Source: Planctomycetaceae bacterium (GTDB lineage: Bacteria > Planctomycetota > Phycisphaerae > Phycisphaerales > SM1A02). From it: a stretch of 23,608 nt of DNA. Position 1 is the first letter of the stretch. Each line of letters opens with the position of its first letter. Positions 1 through 8,495 of the stretch are shown here, piece by piece. The DNA is taken from positions 1 to 23,608 of the forward strand of contig CANJIC010000002.1 of assembly GCA_947474205.1 (NCBI GenBank), written 5' to 3'. The notes beneath the pieces are model-generated. The model made no database searches. It saw only the letters and a list, made by a program, of their open reading frames with translations, and had not been told where the DNA came from. The position numbers were made by a program, and so were the translations under genes.

Positions 1-182
1 CGACCACCAAACTTTTCCACAATCTCATCGCTTAAAAGGGCTTCAATCATGTTCGGATCTCCAATATGGTTCGAAGAATTCGCCACTTTGGCGAGCCGAA
101 TAGTGTAACAAAGTTTCGCCTTCGGGTCGACCACCTTCAACTGCGCAAATCTATAGGTCATTGCCGCCATCGACTGAAACAT
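1..182 (-). CDS. Incomplete hypothetical protein, cut by the window edge
   Basis: On the minus strand an ATG at 182 opens a frame that stays open for 60 codons and runs off the left edge. It reads MFQSMAAMTYRFAQ and continues to VEKFGGR. The composition is protein-like, with an acidic stretch (IGDPNMIEALLSDEIVEKF), but I do not recognise the family. Three in-frame ATGs lie near the start (182, 170, 161) and none has a clear Shine-Dalgarno sequence, so the start is uncertain. It diverges from the ClC gene with about 49 nt between them, so any promoters for the two must overlap. Sixty open codons could still arise by chance at this GC content. Confidence 0.4.
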   Translation of the reverse strand, partial: MFQSMAAMTYRFAQLKVVDPKAKLCYTIRLAKVANSSNHIGDPNMIEALLSDEIVEKFGG

Positions 183-231
183 TGCAAGAACGCGCCAAGC
201 GTCCCGCTTGGGCAGTTACCCTGCAAGTCGC

Positions 232-2052
232 ATGCTTTCAAGCTCATTGGCAAACCGACTTCGCATACGCCTTGGCCTTGACCGGGAATGGTGGTTGGTT
301 CTTGTGGCTGGAGCCCTTGGGGTTGTCATGGGAACCGCGGCGATTGGTTTCATACTTCCCATCCGCTGGTTGGAGCGATTGCCCGAATTTCTAGGCGCGG
401 AATTTGTGGGCCTGAGCCAAGTTCTTTTATTGCTCGCGCCTTGCGTGGGCGCGTTGCTGACCGCGTTTGTTTTCTGGATATTTCCCACCAACTTTCGCGG
501 TCACGGAGTGACGCGCGTGATGTTGGCGGTGAATCGCGAGCAATCCAATTTGCCAATTCGCCTGGGCATTCGACATTGGCTGGCAAGCACTTGCACGATT
601 GGTTCAGGTGGAAGCGCTGGACCTGAAGGACCAATCGTGACCATTGGTGCGACAGTGGGCAGCAATATTTCCCGCTGGCTCAAAGGAGATGGCGCCAGCG
701 CGGCAACATTGCTTGGATGTGGTTCCGCCGCGGGATTGGCGGCGGTATTCAACGCGCCGTTGGCCGCCATTTTTTTCACCATGGAAGTGATCTTGCGAGA
801 TTTCTCGCTGCGCACATTCACGCCCATTGTGATTGCCAGCGTGGTGAGCGCGGCGACAGCGCAAATGTGGCTGGGCAGTTCAGAGCCCTTGTTCGGAGTG
901 GGCATGGATTTTTTCCAAGACAAGTCGGAGACGTTCACGATTGGGCAAACATTGTTTTATGTGGTGTTTGGATTGTTGACCGCGCTTATAGCGGTCGCAT
1001 TCATACGCTTGCTGCCGCTAAGTGAAAAACTTTTTGCGCGCATACCAGTGCACAAATTATTTCGGCCACTGATGGGGGCGATTCTGCTTGGCGGTCTTGG
1101 CGCGGCGTGGATGGGTTTGAACAAATCGGGATCGGGCTACCCACCATTTTTCGGCGCGGGGTACGCGCCAACACGTGAATTATTAAATCGAACGCTCTAT
1201 GAACCAGCGTTGCGTAGCGCGAACGCAGACATGCTGTGGATTGCGGGTGGTATTTGCGTTGCGCTGATGTTGAAAATGATCGCCACATGTCTCACGCTTG
1301 GCTCTGGCGGCGCGGGCGGATTATTCGCTCCAAGTTTGCTTCTAGGCGCCATGTCTGGCGGGGCATTTGGCATGTTTTTGCACGCCGTTGGCTTCACAAG
1401 CGCGCCGCCGCCCACGCATCTGGCGCTGGTTGGAATGGCGGCCATGCTTGCATCAACCACTCATGCCCCACTTACCGGGGTGTTGCTGGTGTACGAGCTG
1501 ACGCGTAGTTACAGCATCATGTTACCACTCATGTTGACCGCGGTCATAGCGGCTTTGGCCAGCCGAGTGTTATACCGTGACAGCATTTACACGGCGGAAC
1601 TTGCGTCGCTTGGAATTCGCCTGGGTGGCATGAGCGACTTAACCGTGTTGCGCCGATTGCGTGTGTCCAACTTGCCACTGGACACGGCGATCACCGTATC
1701 GGCGGGCGACGAATTGTCAAAGATCATTGGCATCAGCGCCGAGCATGGAGTGGATGACTTTGTGGTGCTTCAAGAGGATGGTTCCTACCGCGGCATGGTG
1801 ACATCAAATGATTTGCGGCAGGCGCTGATCAATCGTCAAGTGATTGCGCTGCTGAGCGTGGACGAGGTCACACGCGACGATTTGCCTGTGGTCTATGAGA
1901 ATGAAACTCTTGACGTTGCGCTGGATCGATTCAGCCGCCATGATGTTGAGCGACTCACCGTTCTTTCGCGCGGCGTGCCGGCGCAAGTGTTAGGACTCAT
2001 TTCGCGCGCCGCGCTGATGAATCGCTACCAACGCGAATTGGAAATATCATGA
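232..2052 (+). CDS. ClC-family chloride channel/transporter with C-terminal CBS pair
   Basis: Integral membrane anion transporter of the ClC family, 606 aa from the ATG at 232. A TTG at 208 would add 8 residues; neither start has a good Shine-Dalgarno. The ClC signatures are present: GSGGSAGPEGP at residues 124-134, with the external gating glutamate at E132; FNAPLAAIFFTMEV at 173-186; GGLFAPSL at 362-369; and the inner-gate tyrosine at Y427 in TRSYSIMLP. Residues about 471-600 form two CBS domains, which in this family are cytoplasmic regulatory modules that often bind nucleotides. The position of the internal proton glutamate of E. coli ClC (E203) aligns to V186, as in chloride-channel-type members, so a channel or uncoupled transport mode is possible. 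The stop codon overlaps the rnpA start by 4 nt (ATGA), suggesting co-translation. Confidence 0.93.
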   Translation: MLSSSLANRLRIRLGLDREWWLVLVAGALGVVMGTAAIGFILPIRWLERLPEFLGAEFVGLSQVLLLLAPCVGALLTAFVFWIFPTNFRGHGVTRVMLAVNREQSNLPIRLGIRHWLASTCTIGSGGSAGPEGPIVTIGATVGSNISRWLKGDGASAATLLGCGSAAGLAAVFNAPLAAIFFTMEVILRDFSLRTFTPIVIASVVSAATAQMWLGSSEPLFGVGMDFFQDKSETFTIGQTLFYVVFGLLTALIAVAFIRLLPLSEKLFARIPVHKLFRPLMGAILLGGLGAAWMGLNKSGSGYPPFFGAGYAPTRELLNRTLYEPALRSANADMLWIAGGICVALMLKMIATCLTLGSGGAGGLFAPSLLLGAMSGGAFGMFLHAVGFTSAPPPTHLALVGMAAMLASTTHAPLTGVLLVYELTRSYSIMLPLMLTAVIAALASRVLYRDSIYTAELASLGIRLGGMSDLTVLRRLRVSNLPLDTAITVSAGDELSKIIGISAEHGVDDFVVLQEDGSYRGMVTSNDLRQALINRQVIALLSVDEVTRDDLPVVYENETLDVALDRFSRHDVERLTVLSRGVPAQVLGLISRAALMNRYQRELEIS

Positions 2053-2456
2053 AAACGCACAATTCACTGCGATTTCCTGCCAAAATGCGCATGCGGCTTG
2101 ACCACGATTTTCGCCGTGTCTATGCAGGAAAACAGCGCGTGGATTTGGGATTTCTCACAATCTACGCCCTGCGCAATTCCTTGGCACACACCCGCATTGG
2201 CGTAAGTTTACCCCGCAAGGTTGGAACCGCGGTGCGACGCAATCGCATCAAGCGTTTGTTGCGCGAGGGCTTTCGACTGTGGCAGAAACAATTGCCGACG
2301 TGTCTTGATGTGGTGATTGTGGTTCGCCCGCATGAACCGAAACAGTTGAAGGAGTATCAAGATGCGCTGATGGACGCTCTGCGCAAACTGGAGAATCGCT
2401 GCAAGAAGTTGGCACCGGATCAAATCCAGAACCCCCCCAAGGATGGCAACGCGTAA
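2049..2456 (+). CDS. rnpA: Ribonuclease P protein component
   Basis: Protein subunit of RNase P, which works with the RNA subunit to remove 5' leaders from precursor tRNAs. It has 135 aa, close to the usual 110-130. The diagnostic RNR motif is clear at residues 57-76 ([20 protein letters not shown]), preceded by the family's basic N-terminal region with a conserved F-R-x-V-Y segment (21-25) and the central [10 protein letters not shown] strand. The start overlaps the ClC stop as ATGA. In most bacteria rnpA follows rpmH and precedes yidD on the same strand. Here rpmH is absent upstream, and yidD lies on the opposite strand, its 3' part complementary to the last 209 bp of rnpA. No terminator is visible after the stop, so the transcript should run into antisense yidD. 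Confidence 0.95.
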   Translation: MKTHNSLRFPAKMRMRLDHDFRRVYAGKQRVDLGFLTIYALRNSLAHTRIGVSLPRKVGTAVRRNRIKRLLREGFRLWQKQLPTCLDVVIVVRPHEPKQLKEYQDALMDALRKLENRCKKLAPDQIQNPPKDGNA

Positions 2457-2646
2457 CCCTTCGCGCGCTCAACCATAATCCGCGCCACGCGCCCTGCGTT
2501 TGAAACGCCTCAAGTGAATAGCAAGAGCATGATGGCTCAAAGCGGCAACGCCCACCAAGCAACGGCGAAAGAATAATTTGGTAACCACGAACTATCCCCA
2601 TGAAGCCACGCGCCGCGAAAGAAATTCGCGCCGTTGGAGATTTCAT
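2248..2646 (-). CDS. yidD: YidD membrane-insertion efficiency factor, with C-terminal extension antisense to rnpA
   Basis: Small inner-membrane-associated protein of the YidD (DUF37) family, thought to help YidC/Sec insert membrane proteins. Residues 14-79 carry the family hallmarks: the [20 protein letters not shown] block with its cysteines, then [22 protein letters not shown], the RCHPW motif and the terminal GFDPVP. Typical YidD proteins end soon after GFDPVP. Here the frame continues about 53 residues (80-132), Ser/Pro/Thr-rich and of no recognisable fold. Codons from about residue 64 onward are antisense to rnpA, and the stop lies opposite codons of the rnpA RNR motif. The ATG overlaps the stop of the upstream FAH-family gene (ATGA), making yidD the last gene of the long minus-strand operon. 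No yidC or rpmH is present nearby. Confidence 0.9.
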   Translation of the reverse strand: MKSPTARISFAARGFMGIVRGYQIILSPLLGGRCRFEPSCSCYSLEAFQTQGAWRGLWLSARRVTRCHPWGGSGFDPVPTSCSDSPVCAERPSAHLDTPSTVSVHAGEPQSPHQDTSAIVSATVESPRATNA

Positions 2647-3311
2647 TTTTCGCTTTGCACCGGATTGCGCACTCGTCCCACGCCTGGAATTTCCACTTCC
2701 ACAACATCTCCATCCTTAAGGAAAATAGGCGGTTTTCTGGCGGCTCCCACGCCGGCGGGCGAACCCGTGAGAATGATCGTGCCGGCAAGCAAAGTAGTTG
2801 CGTCACTGAGCACGCAAATAATTTTTGCGACTGAGTGGTACATGTCCGCAGTGGAGGCGTCCTGCATGATTTCACCATTCACGCGAGTGATAATGCGCAA
2901 CAGTTGCGGATTCGCCACGCGCTCCGCGCGCGTGGGTAGCGAGAGCGGACAAAATGTGTCGAAACTTTTTCCGCGGCAAAACTGCCCGCCCGATCCCTGC
3001 TTCTGCCACCACCGCGCGCTCACGTCATTGGCCGCGCGGTAGGCGCGCACCATGCCCAGAGCGTCCGCCTCGCTGACATTTTTACATGTTGTTCCAATCT
3101 CTATCGCCAACTCGCCCTCCCAATCCACTTGCGGACCAGGTCTTTGGCAAATGGTGGGAATGACAATGGCTTGCCCGTCGCCAATCACGCACGCCGGATT
3201 TTTCATGAAGATGATTGGATTTGGGTCAACCGCTCCGCCCATTTCTTGAGCATGCTCGGGATAATTTCGGCCAATGGCCATGACGGCTGGCGGTATGGCA
3301 ATTTCACTCAT
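2643..3311 (-). CDS. Fumarylacetoacetate hydrolase (FAH) family protein
   Basis: Single-domain FAH-fold enzyme, 222 aa. Metal-ligand residues typical of the family are visible: E65 and E67 in [10 protein letters not shown] and D96 in [12 protein letters not shown]. Other family marks are [10 protein letters not shown] (114-123) and LTGSPAGVG (181-189), with a C-terminal [12 protein letters not shown] strand (201-212). Family members act on beta-dicarbonyl compounds, for example as acylpyruvate hydrolase, oxaloacetate decarboxylase or 2-hydroxyhepta-diene-dioate isomerase. The exact substrate cannot be read from the sequence. At about 220 aa it matches the short FAHD1/YcgM-type members. It is joined by ATGA overlaps to the 653-aa gene upstream and to yidD downstream, so it sits within the operon although its soluble metabolic role does not obviously match its neighbours. 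Confidence 0.9.
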   Translation of the reverse strand: MSEIAIPPAVMAIGRNYPEHAQEMGGAVDPNPIIFMKNPACVIGDGQAIVIPTICQRPGPQVDWEGELAIEIGTTCKNVSEADALGMVRAYRAANDVSARWWQKQGSGGQFCRGKSFDTFCPLSLPTRAERVANPQLLRIITRVNGEIMQDASTADMYHSVAKIICVLSDATTLLAGTIILTGSPAGVGAARKPPIFLKDGDVVEVEIPGVGRVRNPVQSEK

Positions 3312-5269
3312 TTTTGCTGTGTTTCCGACCTGTTTTGATTGTCAAGACTTTCTTTGCGCACGCGCGCGGCCTCGGCTTGCAACGCTCTGTAGGATTCCAT
3401 TTCCGGGGGTTCTGGCAATGCCGCTGAAATTTCGATTGCTTCGCTTAATGGACTCGCTTTCAATTCGGTGGCAATTTGATCTTTGACTGCGTCGTACACC
3501 ATCCGTCGTTGCTCTTCTGTTGCGCGATTGTAAATCGTCAAACGATCGAGCAAGGGTTGGTTGTTATCCCGCAGCAACGCGATTAAAACATCCTCCACGC
3601 TTCGGCGAATATCCCCAACAAGATCGGCCATTCGCTTTTCACCAAACTTGTTCACGAAATCGGTGTAGCGATTTCCTTGAAAGTAATCCGTCAAATCTTT
3701 GGCGAACTTCAAGCTTTCATCAAGAATTTTCTTGCGCCCCAACATTAACCCTTCACGAAAGCCCCGCTGCAATACTGCATAGACATCCGTTCGCGCGACA
3801 TCTGGAACCATTTCATATTCGCCATAGGTGGTGTCGCGCACAAAATCTTCCAGTGATTTTTCATACTTGTCATTGGGAATCAAACCTCCGCGTCCATACA
3901 GTTGATTGAGATGGTCAAGTATCTCCTGCGCCCCCGCATAATCACCCACTCGAAAGAGTTGCCTGATGGCTTGGGACATGAAGTTCTCATGGAAATCACA
4001 AAACGTATCGCCACCTGCCCCACGTGATCCATAGTGCTTTTGATACATTTGTAAAAAATATTTTTCGATGGATTTAATCCAGCGATTGTCTTGTAGCCGG
4101 GTTGGATTATCGTTTGAGAATGGATCGATTGCCACCAATCCCGAATGATTCATGGCCTGCATCGCTTGAATTGTCATGCGATCGTTATTCATAACTTTAT
4201 AGACGTCATCCGGACTGCCGTAGCGCGATTCGCCTTGCTCGGCACCAAGTCGACTCCAATAAAATGCGTGCGCCTGAGGATGGCGCCAATCAAGCGGACC
4301 ATAATCGCGGGTGTAATCCGCCATCTTTGATGGATCCATGTTGTAGTCGTCTAGCAATGCGCGTTTGCGCAAAAATGGAAGCAACGCGTTGAGCGCCGCT
4401 TGCTGATCTGGCTTGGACAAAACGCGATCAAACGCCACAAAGATTGGATCGGACGCCTTGAACTTTTTTTCAAGATTCAGAATCTTGGCATATGGCGACG
4501 ATTTGACTGCCATCCATTTCCCAAGATTGAGCAGGAATTCCTTGTCCAATTTAAATCGAAATCTTTTGTCAAATGGGGTGAATTCCTGCGTTAACTCTTC
4601 AACCAACCGTTTGACTTCCGGATTTTTAAGCTCAAGTTCTTCCACGGTGTTGGGGGCGTCCGCGATCGCGCGCATCCATTTCTCGCGCTCAATTTGGTCG
4701 TACGGAGGAGCGCCAAGAATATAAAACCATTCTTTCGCAAACTCGCGTTTGTAGTACAGATGCGCGTCATCGGAGACACCATCAATCTTGTGTGCGAACC
4801 AAAATGCAAGCTCCTTGTTCAAGCCAAGATCGTTTGGGTTGTATCGAAGTCCTTTGTTGCGAACCAAATCAATTCCCGCGTTCACCCAACCCCAACGCTC
4901 ATTCGGCGTGTTGGTAATTACGGAAATATTGTACGCCATGTTATGGCCATGAAATCCCCACACTTCAGCGAAGCGCGGCTGTAGTTTGGTGATCAAGTCC
5001 GCATCGGCCATGGCTTCATAAAAAAGTCCTTGGTCCTTTTGCATTTGTAATTTAATCCATAAATAATCAGCCAACACTCCACGAAGCGCGCCGATTGCCG
5101 TGCCCAACGCGATGATGGGTGGCGCACCCTCGATGGGATCCGCCGTGTAGCGCAGACCCTGCGTATTTGCCTGCTGCAAAAGGTTGGGAACACACATGCC
5201 ACTGATTACGGCACCAGCACCAAAGACGCACACGCACGCGAATTGAATGATTCGATCACGCATGATCAT
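3308..5269 (-). CDS. Membrane-anchored helical-repeat protein of unknown function
   Basis: A 653-aa protein with one N-terminal membrane helix (about residues 8-25) and no recognised enzymatic motif. A second mildly hydrophobic stretch (about 49-70) precedes a segment reading LADYLWIKLQMQKDQGLFYEAMADADLITKLQPRFAEVW. That pattern, a helix with LWI, then helices ending in a 'LxPrF' turn, resembles TPR-like repeat proteins found beside membrane transporters and exosortases. The remainder looks helical, hydrophilic and charge-rich, with Trp/Tyr-rich patches. I cannot assign a family. The ATG at 5269 overlaps the permease stop as ATGA. A second ATG at 5263 has a better-spaced AAGG and may be the real start. 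Its place directly after the ABC permease suggests a transporter-associated extracytoplasmic or periplasm-facing partner (inference). Confidence 0.8.
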   Translation of the reverse strand: MIMRDRIIQFACVCVFGAGAVISGMCVPNLLQQANTQGLRYTADPIEGAPPIIALGTAIGALRGVLADYLWIKLQMQKDQGLFYEAMADADLITKLQPRFAEVWGFHGHNMAYNISVITNTPNERWGWVNAGIDLVRNKGLRYNPNDLGLNKELAFWFAHKIDGVSDDAHLYYKREFAKEWFYILGAPPYDQIEREKWMRAIADAPNTVEELELKNPEVKRLVEELTQEFTPFDKRFRFKLDKEFLLNLGKWMAVKSSPYAKILNLEKKFKASDPIFVAFDRVLSKPDQQAALNALLPFLRKRALLDDYNMDPSKMADYTRDYGPLDWRHPQAHAFYWSRLGAEQGESRYGSPDDVYKVMNNDRMTIQAMQAMNHSGLVAIDPFSNDNPTRLQDNRWIKSIEKYFLQMYQKHYGSRGAGGDTFCDFHENFMSQAIRQLFRVGDYAGAQEILDHLNQLYGRGGLIPNDKYEKSLEDFVRDTTYGEYEMVPDVARTDVYAVLQRGFREGLMLGRKKILDESLKFAKDLTDYFQGNRYTDFVNKFGEKRMADLVGDIRRSVEDVLIALLRDNNQPLLDRLTIYNRATEEQRRMVYDAVKDQIATELKASPLSEAIEISAALPEPPEMESYRALQAEAARVRKESLDNQNRSETQQK

Positions 5270-7305
5270 CCTTGCCCGCTGTACACGGCCAATTCCTTGC
5301 GGCGAAACGCAAGCCAACCCGCCAGAAGAGTTGAGCCGGTCCAACCAAGTCCAATCACAAGCGTTGCAATTGCCACCCGCTCCCAACTGATATTGCGCCC
5401 CTTTACGAGAAGATCATTGGAGCTGGTTTGTCCAAATGGCCGCAGAGCAAATTCCACCACTGTGGCAATGCTGCGCACCACCAACTGCACCATGCTTTCA
5501 ATTGATCCGGAGTCCGCGGCGGAGGTCCAGTACATGAGGCTTTGCGCCAAAAACGGCGCCAGACTTCCAGCTAGAAATATGGAGAACGAAAGAAGACACG
5601 CCACCGCAAAACTGAGCGTGGTGGCGGAACATATGGCCAGCATGGCTAAGAAGGACAACTTGACCAAATTAATCACCATGCCGCGCAAATAGTTGGCTTC
5701 AAATCCACCCACGCGATAGAGCACTTCCAAACTATCTTCATCCCAATTAAACGCATATTCACCGGGCGTGAACGTATTATCTTTGGAGTTGAATTTTAGA
5801 TTGACAACTTCAATTCGTAATTTGCCTTGGTCGTTGATCAAATTGGCTGGAACCGCAAGAATGTGGCCCTGAGCTGGAATAAACATGCGATCAATCCATG
5901 ATCCATCTTCAAATTTAAAAATAATCGGAAATGATGTATGCGAGTCACTTCCTCCCGCATGCAAAAAATATCGCAATGATAATGTGCCCCCTAGGGCTTT
6001 TGCGTTTGATAGTCCCTCGAATTCAAAGAATTTACTCATTCCGGAATCAATTCGGCGCTGCCCAGATTGAAACTCCGCCTGTCGCTGGGTTGAAATTTCA
6101 CGCCGAACATCTTCCAATCGACGACGACCACTATCCACATCGGCCTTTAAAATAGCATCGGATGCGATCACCGAATCAACCGCTAGCTCCAACTGATCCC
6201 GACTCAGACGATCATATTGCGGCCGCGAAACATCGCGCGCGACCAAAACTTCGTCACGAATAGCGATGCGATCAAAGTCGTCGATGGCGGGTCGCGTGCG
6301 CATCCACTGCACAAAAATAAATATGCCCACACCGCTCACAAGAAATAGTACGAGATTCAGAAATACAAGTCCCGCCCATTTGCCTATCAGATATTGCAAG
6401 CGATCAAGCGGTTTCGTCATCAATTGCCAAATCTGCCGATCACGGATTTCAAACGCGACCGTGGCGCATCCAAGCATTAATGTCATGCACGCGGCGCAGA
6501 CATAACTAATGTCCAATGCGCGCGACATGAAAGTCTGAATCTGATATCGCAGAGGACTTGATCCGTCGATAAATAAAGGAAGGATTGGAAGCGCGACCAA
6601 TACAACCGCGATGAAAGACACGCTAATGCGCTGACGAATGGATTCGCGCACCAATGTTTGCGCCACAGCGCACCAACCTGTTCTGCCGTTGAGCGAAACA
6701 ATCAGAAGTTGAATGAGTAGTCCAAAGGAAAGCAACAACGCCGCGATTCCCGCGGTCACAAACGCCACTGAAAAATATCCTTGGCTGACTGCTGGAACCA
6801 CAATGACCCCAGCCAACGCCGAGATGCATACATAGGGCAGGAACGTATTGAGGCACAGAGCCAATATGGCCGAAATCACCAGTAATGCCGCTGCGATCAC
6901 TGAAGCGGATGGCCGCTCGACCAAGAAAATAGGTGACCACGCAGGAAAGTGTTGCGCCAGAAGCAACTCCGTCACCAGAGTGGCGTCGATCAATGCACCT
7001 TGACGATCAAATAATTCGGCGCCCATGGCCCGCAGTTGACTACTTTTAAATAATTGCAACGGGGTTGCGACTTCCCCCTTTTCGACCAATCCAACACTGA
7101 TGGGATCTCGATCCTTGAAATTGGCTTGCCGCAAAACAGATTCAATGGAGTTGCGCTGTGATTGCAATTTCAAGCTTGCAATAAAAAATGGAGACAGAAG
7201 CCCCGTGATAACAAAAATACAAATAACCGAAACAACGACTTTTACACGAGTCGTTTCCAAACTGTGGCTCCAGGTCGACCAACGCTCCCGAAGAAAATTC
7301 GTCAA
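5266..7305 (-). CDS. ABC-2 type transporter permease with large inserted soluble domain
   Basis: A 679-aa polytopic protein starting at a TTG that overlaps the ATPase stop (TTGA), with GGAG 9 nt upstream. Membrane helices appear at about residues 22-44, 134-152, 155-172, 176-204, 228-246, 266-285, 306-333, 545-590 (probably two) and 642-665. The segment EIRDRQIWQLMTKPLDRLQY, continuing to IGKWAG (286-312), is typical of ABC-2 permeases and lies on a cytoplasmic loop. Residues about 334-540 form a large soluble domain. Its first part (360-420) is predicted helical and charged; its second (440-535) is beta-rich, as in jelly-roll-like folds. It is the likely partner of the ATPase encoded immediately upstream. 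Substrate and transport direction are unknown, although ABC-2 systems are mostly exporters. Confidence 0.85.
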   Translation of the reverse strand: MTNFLRERWSTWSHSLETTRVKVVVSVICIFVITGLLSPFFIASLKLQSQRNSIESVLRQANFKDRDPISVGLVEKGEVATPLQLFKSSQLRAMGAELFDRQGALIDATLVTELLLAQHFPAWSPIFLVERPSASVIAAALLVISAILALCLNTFLPYVCISALAGVIVVPAVSQGYFSVAFVTAGIAALLLSFGLLIQLLIVSLNGRTGWCAVAQTLVRESIRQRISVSFIAVVLVALPILPLFIDGSSPLRYQIQTFMSRALDISYVCAACMTLMLGCATVAFEIRDRQIWQLMTKPLDRLQYLIGKWAGLVFLNLVLFLVSGVGIFIFVQWMRTRPAIDDFDRIAIRDEVLVARDVSRPQYDRLSRDQLELAVDSVIASDAILKADVDSGRRRLEDVRREISTQRQAEFQSGQRRIDSGMSKFFEFEGLSNAKALGGTLSLRYFLHAGGSDSHTSFPIIFKFEDGSWIDRMFIPAQGHILAVPANLINDQGKLRIEVVNLKFNSKDNTFTPGEYAFNWDEDSLEVLYRVGGFEANYLRGMVINLVKLSFLAMLAICSATTLSFAVACLLSFSIFLAGSLAPFLAQSLMYWTSAADSGSIESMVQLVVRSIATVVEFALRPFGQTSSNDLLVKGRNISWERVAIATLVIGLGWTGSTLLAGWLAFRRKELAVYSGQG

Positions 7306-8495
7306 GAAGATCCGCTCCCGCCAGATTTAGAATTATCACCTGTCAGGTCGTCAAGCATGCCGCGATCGACTCCGACCACTGGGCTCTGAATTGGAATTGC
7401 CCGAGGTTTTTCAAGGGCGGGTTCTTGCTGACGGGACAAATCCGCCAAGACATCTTTCGCAACACCCTGCTCCTTGGGTTTCACTGAACGAGCAACTTGA
7501 ACTGGAGTTGATGTGGGATCTGCGGCCAGGCTTTGGACAAAATCAGTCGAGTCCAACTCCCCTTGCGCCAAAAATTCTGCGGTCTTTCCCCCGTGCAACG
7601 CACCACTATTGGCGATCTGCTCGGATTTGGCCTGCAGAACAATCTTCATAAAGAGATCCTCAAGTTTCTGGCGTGGCGCATGCGTGCTTTGAATACCAAC
7701 GCCCTCGCATTCTTGCAGCACTTTTTCAACCCGCACAATCGTTTCTGGACGAAGCCGTTGCGTTTCAATCACGGTGTGATCCAAATCCTCCAGCAGTTGA
7801 TCGCCGCTACCACTGGCGCGAATTTTTCCACCATAGAGAATGACCATCCGATCACACACGTCTTCAACATCCGCTAAAAGATGGCTGGAAAGAAGAATTG
7901 TTTTACCACGTCGACCAAGCTCTAGAAGCAAATCTTTTACCTGACGCGTTCCAATTGGATCAAGTCCGCTAGTGGGCTCGTCTAAAATTAAAAAATCCGG
8001 ATCGTTCACCAACGCCTGCGCCAAGCCCAGTCGTCGAGCCATGCCTTTGGAAAACTCACCGACACGGCGGCGACCGACTTGATTCAGACCAACCATTTCC
8101 AGCAATTCTTCACAGCGCCTGCGGCGGATCCGCCGCTCTAGTCCAAATAATTTGCCATAGTAATCCAACGTTTCCATTGGATTTAGAAAGCGATACAAAT
8201 AACTCTCCTCAGGTAAATATCCAATTCTATTTTTAATTTTGACGTCATCAGGGGCATGACCAAGCACGTTCAATCGGCCACGCGTTGGGCGCAATAGCCC
8301 CAACATCATTTTGATTGTGGTGCTCTTTCCGCTGCCATTCGGGCCAAGCAGCCCAAAGATTTCATGTTGATGAATTTCAAAATCAATTCCATCGACGGCG
8401 ACGGCCCGTGCTCTCATCCAAAAATCGGAGAATACTTTTGTCAAACCCACGGCTTGAACAGCAAGATCAGTATTTTTCTGGGAAGTCTTCGCCAC
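7302..8495 (-). CDS. ABC transporter ATP-binding protein with long C-terminal tail
   Basis: Nucleotide-binding subunit of an ABC-2 (DrrA/NatA/GldA-like) transporter, 397 aa. Visible motifs are Walker A GPNGSGKST (51-59), a YLPEES Q-loop region (93-98), the ABC signature EFSKGMARRLGLAQAL (147-162), Walker B FLILDEPTSGLDP (168-180) and the H-loop histidine H205 in LLSSH. The catalytic domain ends near residue 240. A family-typical C-terminal region follows, and the last 100 residues or so are rich in Ser, Gln, Pro and Lys and look disordered. Most members of this family are 230-320 aa, so the tail is unusually long. The start is GTG, fused to the stop of the upstream SPFH gene (TAGTG), with GGGAG 8 nt upstream. 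The overlap with the permease downstream points to a single transporter complex. Confidence 0.93.
   Translation of the reverse strand: MAKTSQKNTDLAVQAVGLTKVFSDFWMRARAVAVDGIDFEIHQHEIFGLLGPNGSGKSTTIKMMLGLLRPTRGRLNVLGHAPDDVKIKNRIGYLPEESYLYRFLNPMETLDYYGKLFGLERRIRRRRCEELLEMVGLNQVGRRRVGEFSKGMARRLGLAQALVNDPDFLILDEPTSGLDPIGTRQVKDLLLELGRRGKTILLSSHLLADVEDVCDRMVILYGGKIRASGSGDQLLEDLDHTVIETQRLRPETIVRVEKVLQECEGVGIQSTHAPRQKLEDLFMKIVLQAKSEQIANSGALHGGKTAEFLAQGELDSTDFVQSLAADPTSTPVQVARSVKPKEQGVAKDVLADLSRQQEPALEKPRAIPIQSPVVGVDRGMLDDLTGDNSKSGGSGSS

Noticed and set aside
501..938. 145-codon minus-strand open frame within the ClC gene
   Set aside because: It is antisense to the conserved ClC core, and the plus frame carries all the signatures.
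2578..3042. 154-codon open frame on the plus strand after rnpA
   Set aside because: It is opposite the FAH and yidD genes, both well supported. It has no Shine-Dalgarno or recognisable motif.
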